64,000 nucleotides of DNA from Spirochaetia bacterium. GTDB taxonomy: Bacteria > Spirochaetota > Spirochaetia > Treponematales > Rectinemataceae. How positions within the stretch are numbered: the stretch's first letter is position 1; the number at the start of each line of letters is the position of its first letter. This document shows positions 36,455-45,389 of this stretch, piece by piece. The position numbers and the translations under genes were made by a program. The stretch is from NCBI GenBank assembly GCA_029975555.1, contig JARKOY010000149.1, positions 1 to 64,000 on the forward strand. Direction: 5' to 3'. Below the pieces are notes generated by a model. It was not told the DNA's origin, ran no database searches, and was given only the letters and a program-made list of their open reading frames with translations.

Positions 36455-38170
36455 CTAGCGACCGAACAGCGCCCCGTAATACTTCAGAAATCGGTCGTAG
36501 TACTCATTCATCCACGCGGGCTGCGGCGCTTCGAGCGGCGAAGTTTCGAGGGCTGGGGGCTGGTTGTCCTTACGCATAAAGACGCCGGCCCCTGCGGTGG
36601 AAAAGCCTTCGGTCAAAGAGCCTCGGGAAGGCGCAGCGCCAAAAGCCGCAATTCGGGTTCTCGTCGCCGAGGCAGCACCGATCGCCGCGACTCCAAGGGC
36701 TGCGGCCCCGCGCACCGAGGCGTTCGGTTCGGGCGAGATGAAAAGGCGCCGGCCTGTCATCGCCGAGACGATTTCCATCCACGGGCGGTAGCGAGTGCTG
36801 CCGCCGACGCAGTATATCGTTGCTTCCGGCGCGATCCCCAGCGTTTCGATGCCCAACCGGATGGTGCATGCCACGCCGAGCAAGGCAGCCGCCAGCATGT
36901 CGGCCTTCGTATGGTGCAGGCCGAGCCCGATCCACGCGCCGCGCGCGTTTGGGTTCTGGTAAGGACTGCGTTCACCTGTGATATAAGGTAGAAAAATGAG
37001 GTCCTGAGGGAGCCGAATTTTCCCTTCGCACATCTCTTGATAGAAAGAATCCCAGCTTTGTTGGAGCGTCGCGCGTACCCACTCGAGGGCGAGCCCACCG
37101 TTCAGCATCGCCGCCATGCGGTATCCGAGTCCTGCCGTGCATGTTTCGAAAAAGTTGAGCGAGGGCGAATATAGGGGGATTCCCCGCACGGGAACTACGA
37201 CCTGGATGCCCGTTCCGACGCTCACCTGGGCGACGCGCGGATGTTTCCAGTCGGAATCCGAGGCGTGTTCCGAAGGCTGCCCAGGGGGCCAGGATGATGC
37301 GCTGCGCTCTGCGGCGGCCACATCTGACGCGGCTTGGGCCTCGGCGATGCACCCAAAGTACTCACGAAAGAAGCCTGAGCCGTAAAGCTCACAGGCCTTG
37401 TCGGCCGAGCCGACCGCAACCGGCACACCCTCAGGCAGGCCCGTCTCGCGCGAGGCGTCGGCAGTCACGAATCCAGCGACACTGAAACTATCCAGCACGG
37501 GAGGGAGTTTGGAACCGTCGAGCCCGAGTAGGTCGAGAGCCTCTCGCGACCACGAATGCGCCTTGAAATCCCACAGCAGGCTTGCGCTTGCATCGCCTGC
37601 ATCGGTGGCGATTTTCCCTGTCAGCCTGTACCGCAGATAATCTTTAGGGAAAAGAATGACGCTTGTGTCGTAGTAGAGCTCAGGCGTATGATGCTTCATC
37701 CACAACAGAATGAGCGCCGTGAGCCCCGCCGCCGGCGCGTTCAGAAGTCGATCGAAGGCTCCCGACAGAAGACGCGAATATGTGTCTGCGTACTCTGCGC
37801 CCCGCAGGTCCGCCCATGTGATGGCATTGTGCAGCGCTTGCCCATTGCGACCGAGGGGGACAAATCCGTGCATCTGCCCCGAAATCCCGATGGATTCGAG
37901 TTTGGGCACTAAGCCTGCGGCCTCGATTTGTGCCTGCACGGCCGACCAGGCGGCGCGCAGGGCCAAAACCCACTCCTCAGGATCGGTCTCCGCCACCCCT
38001 GGTTCCGGCGACACAATCGGGTAGGCACAAGATGCCGAAAAGCTGTGCTCCGAGAACAGCGGCGCCGAGTATGCACTGCTCTCATTACGCGCCTCATATG
38101 CGGCCAATTTGAGCGACCCCGTTCCGAGATCGATGCCGAGGTGAAAAAGAGAAACATAGGATTGAGCCAT
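36455..38170 (-). CDS. Xylulokinase-like FGGY-family carbohydrate kinase
   Basis: A 571-residue kinase with FGGY hallmarks: GIDLGTGSLKLAAYE near the start, SIGISGQMHGFVPLG (the QMHG segment is typical of xylulokinases), ITWADLRG, LPYITGERSPYQNP and IYCVGGSTRYRPWMEIVSAMTGRR. The ATG at 38170 is chosen because AAAAGGA lies 8 nt ahead; an ATG at 38188 overlapping the permease stop is possible. At about 70 residues longer than typical XylB, it has an insertion near residue 300 and a long C-terminal tail. It phosphorylates the ketose delivered by the upstream CUT2 importer. Confidence 0.87.
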   Translation of the reverse strand: MAQSYVSLFHLGIDLGTGSLKLAAYEARNESSAYSAPLFSEHSFSASCAYPIVSPEPGVAETDPEEWVLALRAAWSAVQAQIEAAGLVPKLESIGISGQMHGFVPLGRNGQALHNAITWADLRGAEYADTYSRLLSGAFDRLLNAPAAGLTALILLWMKHHTPELYYDTSVILFPKDYLRYRLTGKIATDAGDASASLLWDFKAHSWSREALDLLGLDGSKLPPVLDSFSVAGFVTADASRETGLPEGVPVAVGSADKACELYGSGFFREYFGCIAEAQAASDVAAAERSASSWPPGQPSEHASDSDWKHPRVAQVSVGTGIQVVVPVRGIPLYSPSLNFFETCTAGLGYRMAAMLNGGLALEWVRATLQQSWDSFYQEMCEGKIRLPQDLIFLPYITGERSPYQNPNARGAWIGLGLHHTKADMLAAALLGVACTIRLGIETLGIAPEATIYCVGGSTRYRPWMEIVSAMTGRRLFISPEPNASVRGAAALGVAAIGAASATRTRIAAFGAAPSRGSLTEGFSTAGAGVFMRKDNQPPALETSPLEAPQPAWMNEYYDRFLKYYGALFGR

Positions 38171-38187
38171 TGCGGCGTCCTTTTCCA

Positions 38188-39231
38188 TTACCCTGTGGAC
38201 TTGCGGTTGTGAGAAGTGTTCGATTGAACTTCCTGCAGCACGGCGCCCAACCTTTTTCTTTCCTTGGCGACTGATCGAATATAGTTCGTGGCAAGAAGAA
38301 GAATAATGATGAGTCCCCACATTGCCTGCGTGAGGTATGGATCAAGTCTCAGAAGATTGACACCTGTCGACACCATTTGGAGTATGATGATGGAGAGCAC
38401 CATGCCCCCCGTCGTGCCAAATCCTCCATTTGGATCGACGCCGCCAAGAAAACATGCGAGCACCGACACAAGGAGGTAAGATTCCGCATAGTTGGCCTTG
38501 ACGGAGTTGAGCTGGCCCATCATCACGAAGGATGTCAGTGCTGCCAGCAGGGAGGAGAGCATGTACTGGCGGATATAGACAGATCGCACATCGATGTTGG
38601 AATATTTGGCGGCGACTGGGTTCGAACCGACGAGGTACAGGTTCACTCCGAATGTTGTTCTGGAAAGCAAAAAACTGAGCACTAGGCTCACGACGATGAA
38701 AATGATGAAGGGGATAGGAATTCCCCACAGAAGCCCATTCCCAATATCGAGTATGAACTGTGGGAATCCCGTCAGCGTATAGCCTTTGGTGACGAGAATG
38801 TTTACGCCATTCAGAAGAGTTCCCACGCCGAGCGTGACCAAAAATGCAGGGATTTCTAGGTAGGCTATGAAAATCCCGCACAGCGCGCCGATTGCGAGCG
38901 CTGCGGCGAGCCCGACGGCCAGCGCCACCACAGAGGTGAATACGGAAGCCTCGGCAGTAGATTCCATGCCCACCATGGCCCTGAGCATGAGGATGGTGAC
39001 GATGCCGGTAAAATTTGTGGTCGAAATGATCGCCAGATTAATGCCGCCGGTCAGGAATGCGATCATGCTCCCGAACGAGAGAAAGGCGATGATGGGAATC
39101 TGATATGCCATAGATATGAAGTTTCCGATGGCGAAGAACCTGGATGGATTCAGCACTGCCATGAATACAATGATCGCGGCGAGTATGATGTAGAGGGAGC
39201 GGTTTGACTGAAAAATACGAATTTGTTTCAT
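38188..39231 (-). CDS. CUT2 ABC sugar permease, RbsC type (second)
   Basis: A 347-residue membrane protein with about ten hydrophobic segments and the RbsC-type loop ALAIGALCGIFIAYLEIPAF followed by VTLGVGTLLNGVNIL. It is one of two adjacent but dissimilar CUT2 permeases, which fits a heterodimeric pore as in Lsr or Rha systems. Its C-terminus is basic (KERKRLG) and its stop overlaps a possible kinase start. Confidence 0.9.
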   Translation of the reverse strand: MKQIRIFQSNRSLYIILAAIIVFMAVLNPSRFFAIGNFISMAYQIPIIAFLSFGSMIAFLTGGINLAIISTTNFTGIVTILMLRAMVGMESTAEASVFTSVVALAVGLAAALAIGALCGIFIAYLEIPAFLVTLGVGTLLNGVNILVTKGYTLTGFPQFILDIGNGLLWGIPIPFIIFIVVSLVLSFLLSRTTFGVNLYLVGSNPVAAKYSNIDVRSVYIRQYMLSSLLAALTSFVMMGQLNSVKANYAESYLLVSVLACFLGGVDPNGGFGTTGGMVLSIIILQMVSTGVNLLRLDPYLTQAMWGLIIILLLATNYIRSVAKERKRLGAVLQEVQSNTSHNRKSTG

Positions 39232-39239
39232 AGAAGCCC

Positions 39240-40241
39240 CTAGTCCTGAATCTGAACCTTAATGTTTGCCTTGGCTCTCTGGAGTCTCTGATAGGCGCTC
39301 GCAATGATTGCGATGATGATGATCGCTCCTATTGTGACACTGTACCAGTAAGAGGAAATGCGCAGGAGGGTGAGGCCGTTGTTGAGCATTGCGAAGAGAA
39401 GTACTCCAAGGAATGTCCCGAATATTGTCCCTCTCCCTCCAAAGATGCTGGCTCCGCCGATGACGACGGCGGCGATCACCTCGAGCTCCTTGCCGACAAT
39501 GATGTTGGGGACGACTGATTGTACGATCGCCACATGGACGACTCCCGCAATGCCGGCGAGAAACCCTACAAAGCCGAATACGAAGAGCTTTGTGGCGAAT
39601 GTGTTGATGCCAATGCGTTCTGCGGCGATCTCATTCCCGCCGACGGCAAAGATGCTTCTTCCCATCATTGTTTTTTTCAGTATGAACCATCCTAGGATGA
39701 GTGCGGCGAGCCAGATGAGCGGCATGAGCGACAGGCCGTACGTTCCTCCTATTGCGCTCGTCTGGGGGAAGAGGAGTATGTTGCCAAAATCCTTGAAAAT
39801 CTGGGGGATGTTGTTGATCAATTTCCCTTTTGTGATGACGTACAGCATGCCGAAGTAAATGTTGAACGTCGCGATTGTGACGATGATGATGGGTACCTTG
39901 AACCTGTAAATGATCAGGCCATTGAGGAGGCCGAGCGCGGTGCCGATGATGGCCGCTTCGAGGAATGCGATGAAGATATTTCCGCCGAACTTCATTACGA
40001 GGACGACCACCGCATATTCCACGACCTGTGCAATGGCGGTGAACGACACATCAGTTCCTCCAAGTATCAGCACGAAGAGCGTTCCCACCGACATGATGCC
40101 AATCATGGAATAACTCTTAAGGAAACCGGCGATGTTTTCAAACGTAAAAAACAAAGGATTGCGGGTTCCGATGAGTATACTGAGGAGAATAATCAAAAGA
40201 AACAGATATGTCTCGTTCTGTCGAAAAAGTTTTTTTAGCAT
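39240..40241 (-). CDS. CUT2 ABC sugar permease, RbsC type (first)
   Basis: A 333-residue membrane protein with about ten hydrophobic segments and the typical TLFVLILGGTDVSFTAIAQV and GLLNGLIIYRFKVPIIIVTI regions plus VIGGASIFGGRGTIFGTFLG, a hallmark of CUT2 permeases. GAGGTGGGAG precedes the ATG. It lies 8 bp ahead of the second permease and 31 bp after the ATPase. Confidence 0.9.
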   Translation of the reverse strand: MLKKLFRQNETYLFLLIILLSILIGTRNPLFFTFENIAGFLKSYSMIGIMSVGTLFVLILGGTDVSFTAIAQVVEYAVVVLVMKFGGNIFIAFLEAAIIGTALGLLNGLIIYRFKVPIIIVTIATFNIYFGMLYVITKGKLINNIPQIFKDFGNILLFPQTSAIGGTYGLSLMPLIWLAALILGWFILKKTMMGRSIFAVGGNEIAAERIGINTFATKLFVFGFVGFLAGIAGVVHVAIVQSVVPNIIVGKELEVIAAVVIGGASIFGGRGTIFGTFLGVLLFAMLNNGLTLLRISSYWYSVTIGAIIIIAIIASAYQRLQRAKANIKVQIQD

Positions 40242-40272
40242 CGAAAATCTCCCACCTCAAACAAGGTTGAAT

Positions 40273-41757
40273 TCAATACTGTGCCATCATCCGTTCAAGG
40301 TCACTCGCCTGGATGGTGCTCGCATCCAGTTCGGCTCGAATTTTTCCCGCATGCATGAGAAGTATCCTGTCGCAGTTGTGAGTGATCTCAGGGATTTCGT
40401 CCGATATGAGAATCACGGCTATGCCCTGAGCGGCGAGATTTCGTATCATCTCGTGAATGGATGCTTTTGCCATGATGTCGATGCCGACGGTCGGGCTGTC
40501 GAGGATTAGGACGCTCGGCTTCGTCGAGAGACACTTGCCGAGGACCACCTTTTGCTGATTTCCGCCTGAAAGCGTCTGCACTGCCACGAGCGGGTGCGCG
40601 ACTTTAATGTTCAGTCTGTCGATCCACTGTGAGGCATGATCGAGGCGCCTCTGATACGGCACATATCCTCCGTGCGACAGCGATTTGATGATGGCGGCGT
40701 TCAGGTTGTCCATGACGGATTGTTTTTGGATGAGCCCTTCCACCAACCTATTCTCGGGCACATAGGCGATGCCTTCTTTGACGGCGTCTCGGACATTTCT
40801 GATCTTGACGGGCCTCCCATGTATGAACAGTTCTCCGGAATCCGGCGGGGCTATGCCGTAAATTGCACACGCGAGTTCTGTGCGGCCCGATCCAATGAGG
40901 CCTATAATGCCGAGGATTTCACCGGCCTTTAGTGAAAAAGAGATATCCTTGAAATTGTTTTTTTTCGAAAAATGTCTGACTTCGAGTATTACCTTCGAAG
41001 AATTAGTTTGTCTGGCCATGCGGGTTTGATTGAGGGCCTTCCCCGTCATCAGCTCTACGAGAGAGTCGTTGGTGAGGCTCTTGCTGGGGAATGTTCCGAC
41101 AGACATGCCGTCGCGGAGTATGGTGATGTTTTCAGCCACGTCAAAAATTTCATTGAGCTTGTGGCTCACGAATAGAATGGCGATGCCCTTCGATTGTAGA
41201 TCTTTCATGACGCTGAGGAGGTTGTTGATGTCCTTCTTCGTGAGCGAGGCCGTCGGCTCATCGAGGATGAGAAGCCTGATATCGCTCGTCAAGGCGCGGC
41301 AAATCGCCACGAGTTGTTGGGTTCCGATAGGCAGTTCTTCGGTGAGCCTGTGAAGGTCGATGTCTATTTTTATCTTTGCCATTGCGTTTCTGGCAATTCT
41401 CTCGATTTCCTTCCAGTCCGTGAATGCCGTGCGTTTTTCGAGCATTTCGTTGTACGCGATGTTTTCAGCGACTGTCAGATTGGGGAAAAGCGACAGATCC
41501 TGATAAATGACCTGGACTCCCCACGAGGTTGTTTCGCCAGCAGCCAGACGGGAGACCTCTTTCCCGTCGAAAAATATTTTCCCACTGTCCGGTTGGATAA
41601 ATCCTGAGATGATCTTTATCAGGGTCGATTTACCTGACCCGTTTTCTCCTACAAGGCCATGGATCTCGCCCTTGTTGATGGTGATATTGACGCCTTTGAG
41701 AGCCCGGACGCCCTCGAAACTCTTATAAATGCCGCTGAGTTTAAGCAGTTCCTGCAT
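40273..41757 (-). CDS. CUT2 sugar ABC ATPase, RbsA type
   Basis: A 494-residue protein with two fused ATPase domains. The first has Walker A GENGSGKST (about 37-45), signature-type LPIGTQQLVAI and Walker B LLILDEPTASLT. The second has the usual degenerate P-loop (GLIGSGRTELACAI) and signature LSGGNQQKVVLGKCL with Walker B VLILDSPTVGIDI, where the catalytic Glu is replaced by Ser. This asymmetry is normal for RbsA-like proteins. It powers the two downstream permeases. Confidence 0.92.
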   Translation of the reverse strand: MQELLKLSGIYKSFEGVRALKGVNITINKGEIHGLVGENGSGKSTLIKIISGFIQPDSGKIFFDGKEVSRLAAGETTSWGVQVIYQDLSLFPNLTVAENIAYNEMLEKRTAFTDWKEIERIARNAMAKIKIDIDLHRLTEELPIGTQQLVAICRALTSDIRLLILDEPTASLTKKDINNLLSVMKDLQSKGIAILFVSHKLNEIFDVAENITILRDGMSVGTFPSKSLTNDSLVELMTGKALNQTRMARQTNSSKVILEVRHFSKKNNFKDISFSLKAGEILGIIGLIGSGRTELACAIYGIAPPDSGELFIHGRPVKIRNVRDAVKEGIAYVPENRLVEGLIQKQSVMDNLNAAIIKSLSHGGYVPYQRRLDHASQWIDRLNIKVAHPLVAVQTLSGGNQQKVVLGKCLSTKPSVLILDSPTVGIDIMAKASIHEMIRNLAAQGIAVILISDEIPEITHNCDRILLMHAGKIRAELDASTIQASDLERMMAQY

Positions 41758-41777
41758 TATCGTTTGCCTTTAAACAA

Positions 41778-41810
41778 AGCGTCCGATAGCGCTTTGATCT
41801 ATCGGACGCT
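41778..41810 (-). terminator. Intercistronic stem-loop after the CUT2 binding-protein gene
   Basis: AGCGTCCGATAG pairs perfectly over 12 bp with CTATCGGACGCT across a 9-nt loop. It sits in the 75-bp gap between the binding-protein and ATPase genes and lacks a long T-run, so it is expected to attenuate or protect rather than fully terminate. Confidence 0.7.
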
Positions 41811-41832
41811 GTAATCTCTACGTTCTATTATT

Positions 41833-42828
41833 TTAGAAATCGGCGTATTTGTCTACATTCTCTTTTGTCACAATGAGTGGCCTGTCATAGACAAGTGTGT
41901 TGCCGCTGAACGAAAGCGGCTTGCCGAGTGTGGGGATATCGAGATTCGGGCCGATGGACGCTTTCTTTCCGTCGAGGACGAGCTTGGCAAGGTAGGCCAT
42001 CGCATAGCCTGCTTCTGCAGGATCCCAGAGGATTGAGGCGCTGAAAGAGCCGTCCTTCAGATACTGCATGGCCTGGCTCGGGGAGGTGGTGCCTATGACG
42101 GCAATTTTACCGATGAGGCCTTTTTCGCGGAGGGCTTGGGCTGCGCCTGGCGCACCCTGGCTTCCAAATGCGAGGACCGCCTTGAGGTTCGGATTCGCGG
42201 TGATGATGTCGAGAGTCGCCTGGCGGGCTGCATTCTGGTCCTCGGAGACAGGATAGCGGTCGGCGATCTGGCGGAGGCCTGGATATTTCTTCTTGGCGAG
42301 AGCCACTGCGGCGTCTGCCCAGATGTTGTGGGCGGGAACCGTCAGGGAACCGACAAAGATGACATAGTCGCCGCTCGTCGAACCCATGTATTTGACCATC
42401 AGTTCCAGGGCCTTCTCTCCAAACGCCTTGTTGTCGATCATCTCGATGTCGAAGTCGGCATTTTTCTGGTTGGGGGACTCATGCGTAATGGTCACGATTT
42501 TCTGAGCTCTTGCGCGGGCGAATGCCGGCTCGATGGACTGCGCATTGTTCGGGACGACCAGGATGGCGTTGTTGCCCTGATTGATCGCATCCTCGATCAG
42601 GCGGACCTGCTGCGCTTCATCGGCCGCCGCAGGCGCCTGCTGGCTGACTTTCAAGCCGAAATCTGCGCCTGCCTTCTTCAATCCCACCTCGAGCCGGTCG
42701 AACCATGTCGCGCGGAGTTTCGGGATGGACACCATGGTATACGTCTTGCCGCTCTGGGCGAACAGGGCCGGCGTCGTCATCGCTGCGATCAGCAGGACAA
42801 TGACAATTGCTTTGAGTTTTCGACTCAT
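41833..42828 (-). CDS. CUT2 sugar-binding protein, LsrB/RhaS-like
   Basis: A 331-residue exported protein (signal peptide about 1-24, cut after LFA) starting after GAGGAGG. The body is the RbsB/LsrB fold, with VSIPKLRATWFDRLEVGLKK at the start and a C-terminal VTKENVDKYADF close to the end of LsrB. However the autoinducer-2 contacts known for LsrB (Asp116, Asp166, Gln167) are not conserved: the DQNAW equivalent reads AHNIW. A rare sugar ligand is therefore more likely than autoinducer-2. A stem-loop follows the gene. Confidence 0.87.
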   Translation of the reverse strand: MSRKLKAIVIVLLIAAMTTPALFAQSGKTYTMVSIPKLRATWFDRLEVGLKKAGADFGLKVSQQAPAAADEAQQVRLIEDAINQGNNAILVVPNNAQSIEPAFARARAQKIVTITHESPNQKNADFDIEMIDNKAFGEKALELMVKYMGSTSGDYVIFVGSLTVPAHNIWADAAVALAKKKYPGLRQIADRYPVSEDQNAARQATLDIITANPNLKAVLAFGSQGAPGAAQALREKGLIGKIAVIGTTSPSQAMQYLKDGSFSASILWDPAEAGYAMAYLAKLVLDGKKASIGPNLDIPTLGKPLSFSGNTLVYDRPLIVTKENVDKYADF

Positions 42829-42910
42829 CTTCTATACCTCCTCTCAATTTGCATATGCATGCTGCATATATTCCTACACCCCGAAGGTGCTGGATACCAA
42901 CGATGTATTT

Positions 42911-43381
42911 TTATTGCGGATACCTTCTCTCGGGGGCCCTGATTTTTCCGTTGTTGCCCAACTCGATGACATATCCGAGCTCTTTTTCCGTGTCGAGGTA
43001 GTAAAATTCGTCTTCGTCGATCTTGCCGCTCTGGATGACTTCGATGCCCTTCTCTTTGAACTTTTTCAGTTCCGCCTGGCAATCCTTGTAGTAGAGCTTT
43101 ATGTGGTGGAGTCCTTCGCCCTTCTTTTCGAGGAATTCATCGTAGATGCTTCGGCCCGTTACCGGCTGCATGAGCTCGTACTGGATGCCTCCGCGCCAGG
43201 TCACTGCAATCAGATAGACATGATCCGAAGGTTTTCCTCGGACATACTGATCCCGCACGGTACCTGGTTTGAACGTATAGACATCCCATGGGCCGAGACC
43301 GAAATTTTCCCAGTAATACTTCATCGCCTTGTCAAGATCGCGGACGACATGCGCAATCTGGATGATGTCCCCGTCTTTCAC
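42911..43381 (-). CDS. VOC (glyoxalase/epimerase-fold) protein, copy A
   Basis: A 156-residue protein with two VOC half-barrels. The first starts QIAHVVRDLDKAMKYY, with His11 as the expected first metal ligand; the second starts GLHHIKLYYKD. Glutamates in YELMQP and YVIELG complete a plausible metal site. The GTG at 43381 is chosen because GGGAGG lies 7 nt before it. VOC enzymes include methylmalonyl-CoA epimerase, glyoxalase and sugar-related isomerases. It lies between a SIS gene and the CUT2 binding protein and is a paralog of the gene at 46292. Confidence 0.8.
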   Translation of the reverse strand: MKDGDIIQIAHVVRDLDKAMKYYWENFGLGPWDVYTFKPGTVRDQYVRGKPSDHVYLIAVTWRGGIQYELMQPVTGRSIYDEFLEKKGEGLHHIKLYYKDCQAELKKFKEKGIEVIQSGKIDEDEFYYLDTEKELGYVIELGNNGKIRAPERRYPQ

Positions 43382-43421
43382 TGTATGCCTCCCTTTAGAC
43401 TTCGCTGTTTTTGCTATGGGA

Positions 43422-43994
43422 TCAGGCGAACTCGCCCATGACTCCTTCGAGGTTGGTGTGCCGCCTCTGCATTGCGTCGCGCGAGACATTGTGCTTTTCG
43501 ATGAGCATCATCACCACAATGTCTTCAAAAAGGAACAGCGCCTGCTCCAGGAGCGAGGCCATCGGCTGAATCGAGGCCACCTCGCCGCCCGTGCCAAAAA
43601 TCTGTCCTGGCACACGGACGGTCAGATCGGCGAGTCTGCCCTGCTCGAACTCGGGGTGGGCCGTGATCACGCAGACACGGGCGCCGGCCTGCTTGGCGAG
43701 CTTTATAATCCCGAGCTCGACGAGGGTGACACCGCAGTTAATGATGAGGAGATCTCCCGGGCCGATGGCAGGAGTCGTAGTATCGAAAACAACATACGTG
43801 TCGAACCCCATATGCTTCAACCGCATCGCAAAGCCGCGCATGGACGCCTGCATCCTTCCCATCGCGTAGAGTTGGATTGTCTTTGCGCGCTCTATTTCTT
43901 CTATCAGCTTGTATATTTCACTTTCCGAAACAGCTTCCAGTACTGTGCGGTTCTCTTCGATGACCGCCTGTACCAACTCTCGGTATCTGCTCAT
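43422..43994 (-). CDS. SIS-domain protein, HxlB-like, copy A with altered phosphate loop
   Basis: A 190-residue protein of the 6-phospho-3-hexuloisomerase family: AMGRMQASMRGFAMRLKHMG (44-63), TPAIGPGDLLI and the typical end RRHTNLEGV. In active HxlB the sugar-phosphate loop reads SGSGxT; here the same position is NCGVTLVE (86-93), and the GAGRSG loop reads MGRMQA. The phosphate-binding residues are thus degraded, so it may act on an unphosphorylated compound or be regulatory. GGGAGG precedes the ATG. It is the first gene of the CUT2 operon. Confidence 0.8.
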   Translation of the reverse strand: MSRYRELVQAVIEENRTVLEAVSESEIYKLIEEIERAKTIQLYAMGRMQASMRGFAMRLKHMGFDTYVVFDTTTPAIGPGDLLIINCGVTLVELGIIKLAKQAGARVCVITAHPEFEQGRLADLTVRVPGQIFGTGGEVASIQPMASLLEQALFLFEDIVVMMLIEKHNVSRDAMQRRHTNLEGVMGEFA

Positions 43995-44248
43995 TCAAGG
44001 ACCTCCCTACGCGCAGTGATTAGGGTATAACGGTTTTTCCGAGTTGTCAACGAAAAATGTAAGTTAATTTGTAATCTTTTTTATAGAATTTGTATGCGAC
44101 AATCAAAATAGCATGAAATATCTGCCGGCATCGATGAATGCAATTATATTTGGTATAGAGTATTGAAAAGAACATCAACTTTTGACCTGCTCAAAAAATT
44201 GTGAAATTATCATTGACGCAATGTCATTTTGAGTCATAAGATACTACT
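43995..44248. promoter_or_regulatory. Divergent promoter region between SIS-A operon and its regulator
   Basis: On the plus strand TTGACG (44213-44218) and TAAGAT (44237-44242) are 18 bp apart and place the start at or next to the regulator ATG. On the minus strand TTGACA (44050-44045) is followed 15 nt later by TATACC. The two promoters are back to back in a 254-bp AT-rich gap, which fits control of both sides by the GntR-LacI protein. No clear shared palindrome was found. Confidence 0.5.
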
Positions 44249-45373
44249 ATGTCAGAAACCAAGAGACTCCAGAAATCTCCGAAACACGCCCGCATCTACA
44301 ACGATCTCAAACAATCCCTGAGCGAGGGGCATTTTCTCGAGGGAGACAAGTTGCCTACGGAACATGAACTGGCGAATCAGTACGGTGTCTCCAGGCCGAC
44401 CGTGACGAAAGCTCTGACGCGGCTGAAAAAGGAAGGGCTGATAACGAGGAAAATCGGTTCCGGCAGCTTTGTTGCGTCGAATGTGCACGAGGTGGGACGA
44501 CACAAGCTGTTCGGCCTGGTCATCCCGAATCTCGGCAGGGGTGAGATATTCGAGCCGATATGCGCTCAAATTGCATCTCTGTCTGAAGAGCACGATTTTT
44601 CTCTTTTGTGGGGAGGCTTGTCGATCAACTCGAATCCCTCGCCGGACATGATAGAAAAAATGGTCTCTCGATTCGTGAAAAATCGGGTGGCCGGCGTGTT
44701 TTTCATTCCGATGGAGCTCACACCGGCATACTACGATGTCAATGTGAAGATTGCTTCCATGCTCGACGGTGTCCATATCCCCGTGGTCCTGATCGATACC
44801 GATTATGAACCTTTCAACCGCAGGACGGCGCACGATCTTGTCGGCATCGATAATTACCACGGCGGATACATTGCGACCGAACATTTTCTCAAGCATGGGT
44901 GCAACAGGGTCGACTATGTATTTCGGCCCTATTCTTCCTACACCCTGCTGCAGAGAAGGATTGGATATCAGGCGGCCCTTCAGGACGCCGGCATTGAATG
45001 CACAAGGGACTGTGTTCACTGCGGCGATCCCGGCGACATGGAGTTTGTCAAGGACGAAATTCTTGCAAAAGGCGCCACGAACATCGTGTGCGGCAATGAC
45101 GAAACCGCCGCGGCGCTGCTACACACTCTGCAGAAGGCTGGCGTCCATGTTCCCCACGATGTTCGACTTATCGGCTTCGATGATGTCTATTATTCGCGCA
45201 ATTTGAGAGTACCGCTCACCACAGTCCGCCAGCCGTGTAAAGACCTTGGGACGATGGCGGTAAGGACTATGCTGGACAGAATGTCGGATCCGGCCCTGCC
45301 GCCGCGCACCATTTTCCTTCAAGGAACCTTAGTCGTCCGAGAGTCGTGTGGCACCAAAATGATGACGGAATAG
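44249..45373 (+). CDS. GntR-LacI hybrid transcriptional regulator (AraR type)
   Basis: A 374-residue protein with a GntR winged helix (KLPTEHELANQYGVSRPTVT, about 34-53) joined to a LacI-type sugar-binding effector domain (HKLFGLVIPNLGRGEIFEPI onward, ending VPLTTVRQPCKDLG and LVVRESC). AraR of Bacillus has this architecture. It is divergent from the SIS-A/CUT2/kinase operon and convergent with the epimerase gene. No Shine-Dalgarno sequence precedes the ATG, and the -10 ends 6 nt upstream, so the message may be leaderless. Confidence 0.9.
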   Translation: MSETKRLQKSPKHARIYNDLKQSLSEGHFLEGDKLPTEHELANQYGVSRPTVTKALTRLKKEGLITRKIGSGSFVASNVHEVGRHKLFGLVIPNLGRGEIFEPICAQIASLSEEHDFSLLWGGLSINSNPSPDMIEKMVSRFVKNRVAGVFFIPMELTPAYYDVNVKIASMLDGVHIPVVLIDTDYEPFNRRTAHDLVGIDNYHGGYIATEHFLKHGCNRVDYVFRPYSSYTLLQRRIGYQAALQDAGIECTRDCVHCGDPGDMEFVKDEILAKGATNIVCGNDETAAALLHTLQKAGVHVPHDVRLIGFDDVYYSRNLRVPLTTVRQPCKDLGTMAVRTMLDRMSDPALPPRTIFLQGTLVVRESCGTKMMTE

Positions 45374-45389
45374 CACCGCGCATGGGCAG

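Noticed and set aside
41833-42828. Autoinducer-2 (lsr) import system
   Set aside because: Key ligand contacts of LsrB are not kept, and there is no lsrF, lsrG or lsrR; the neighbours fit a rare sugar.
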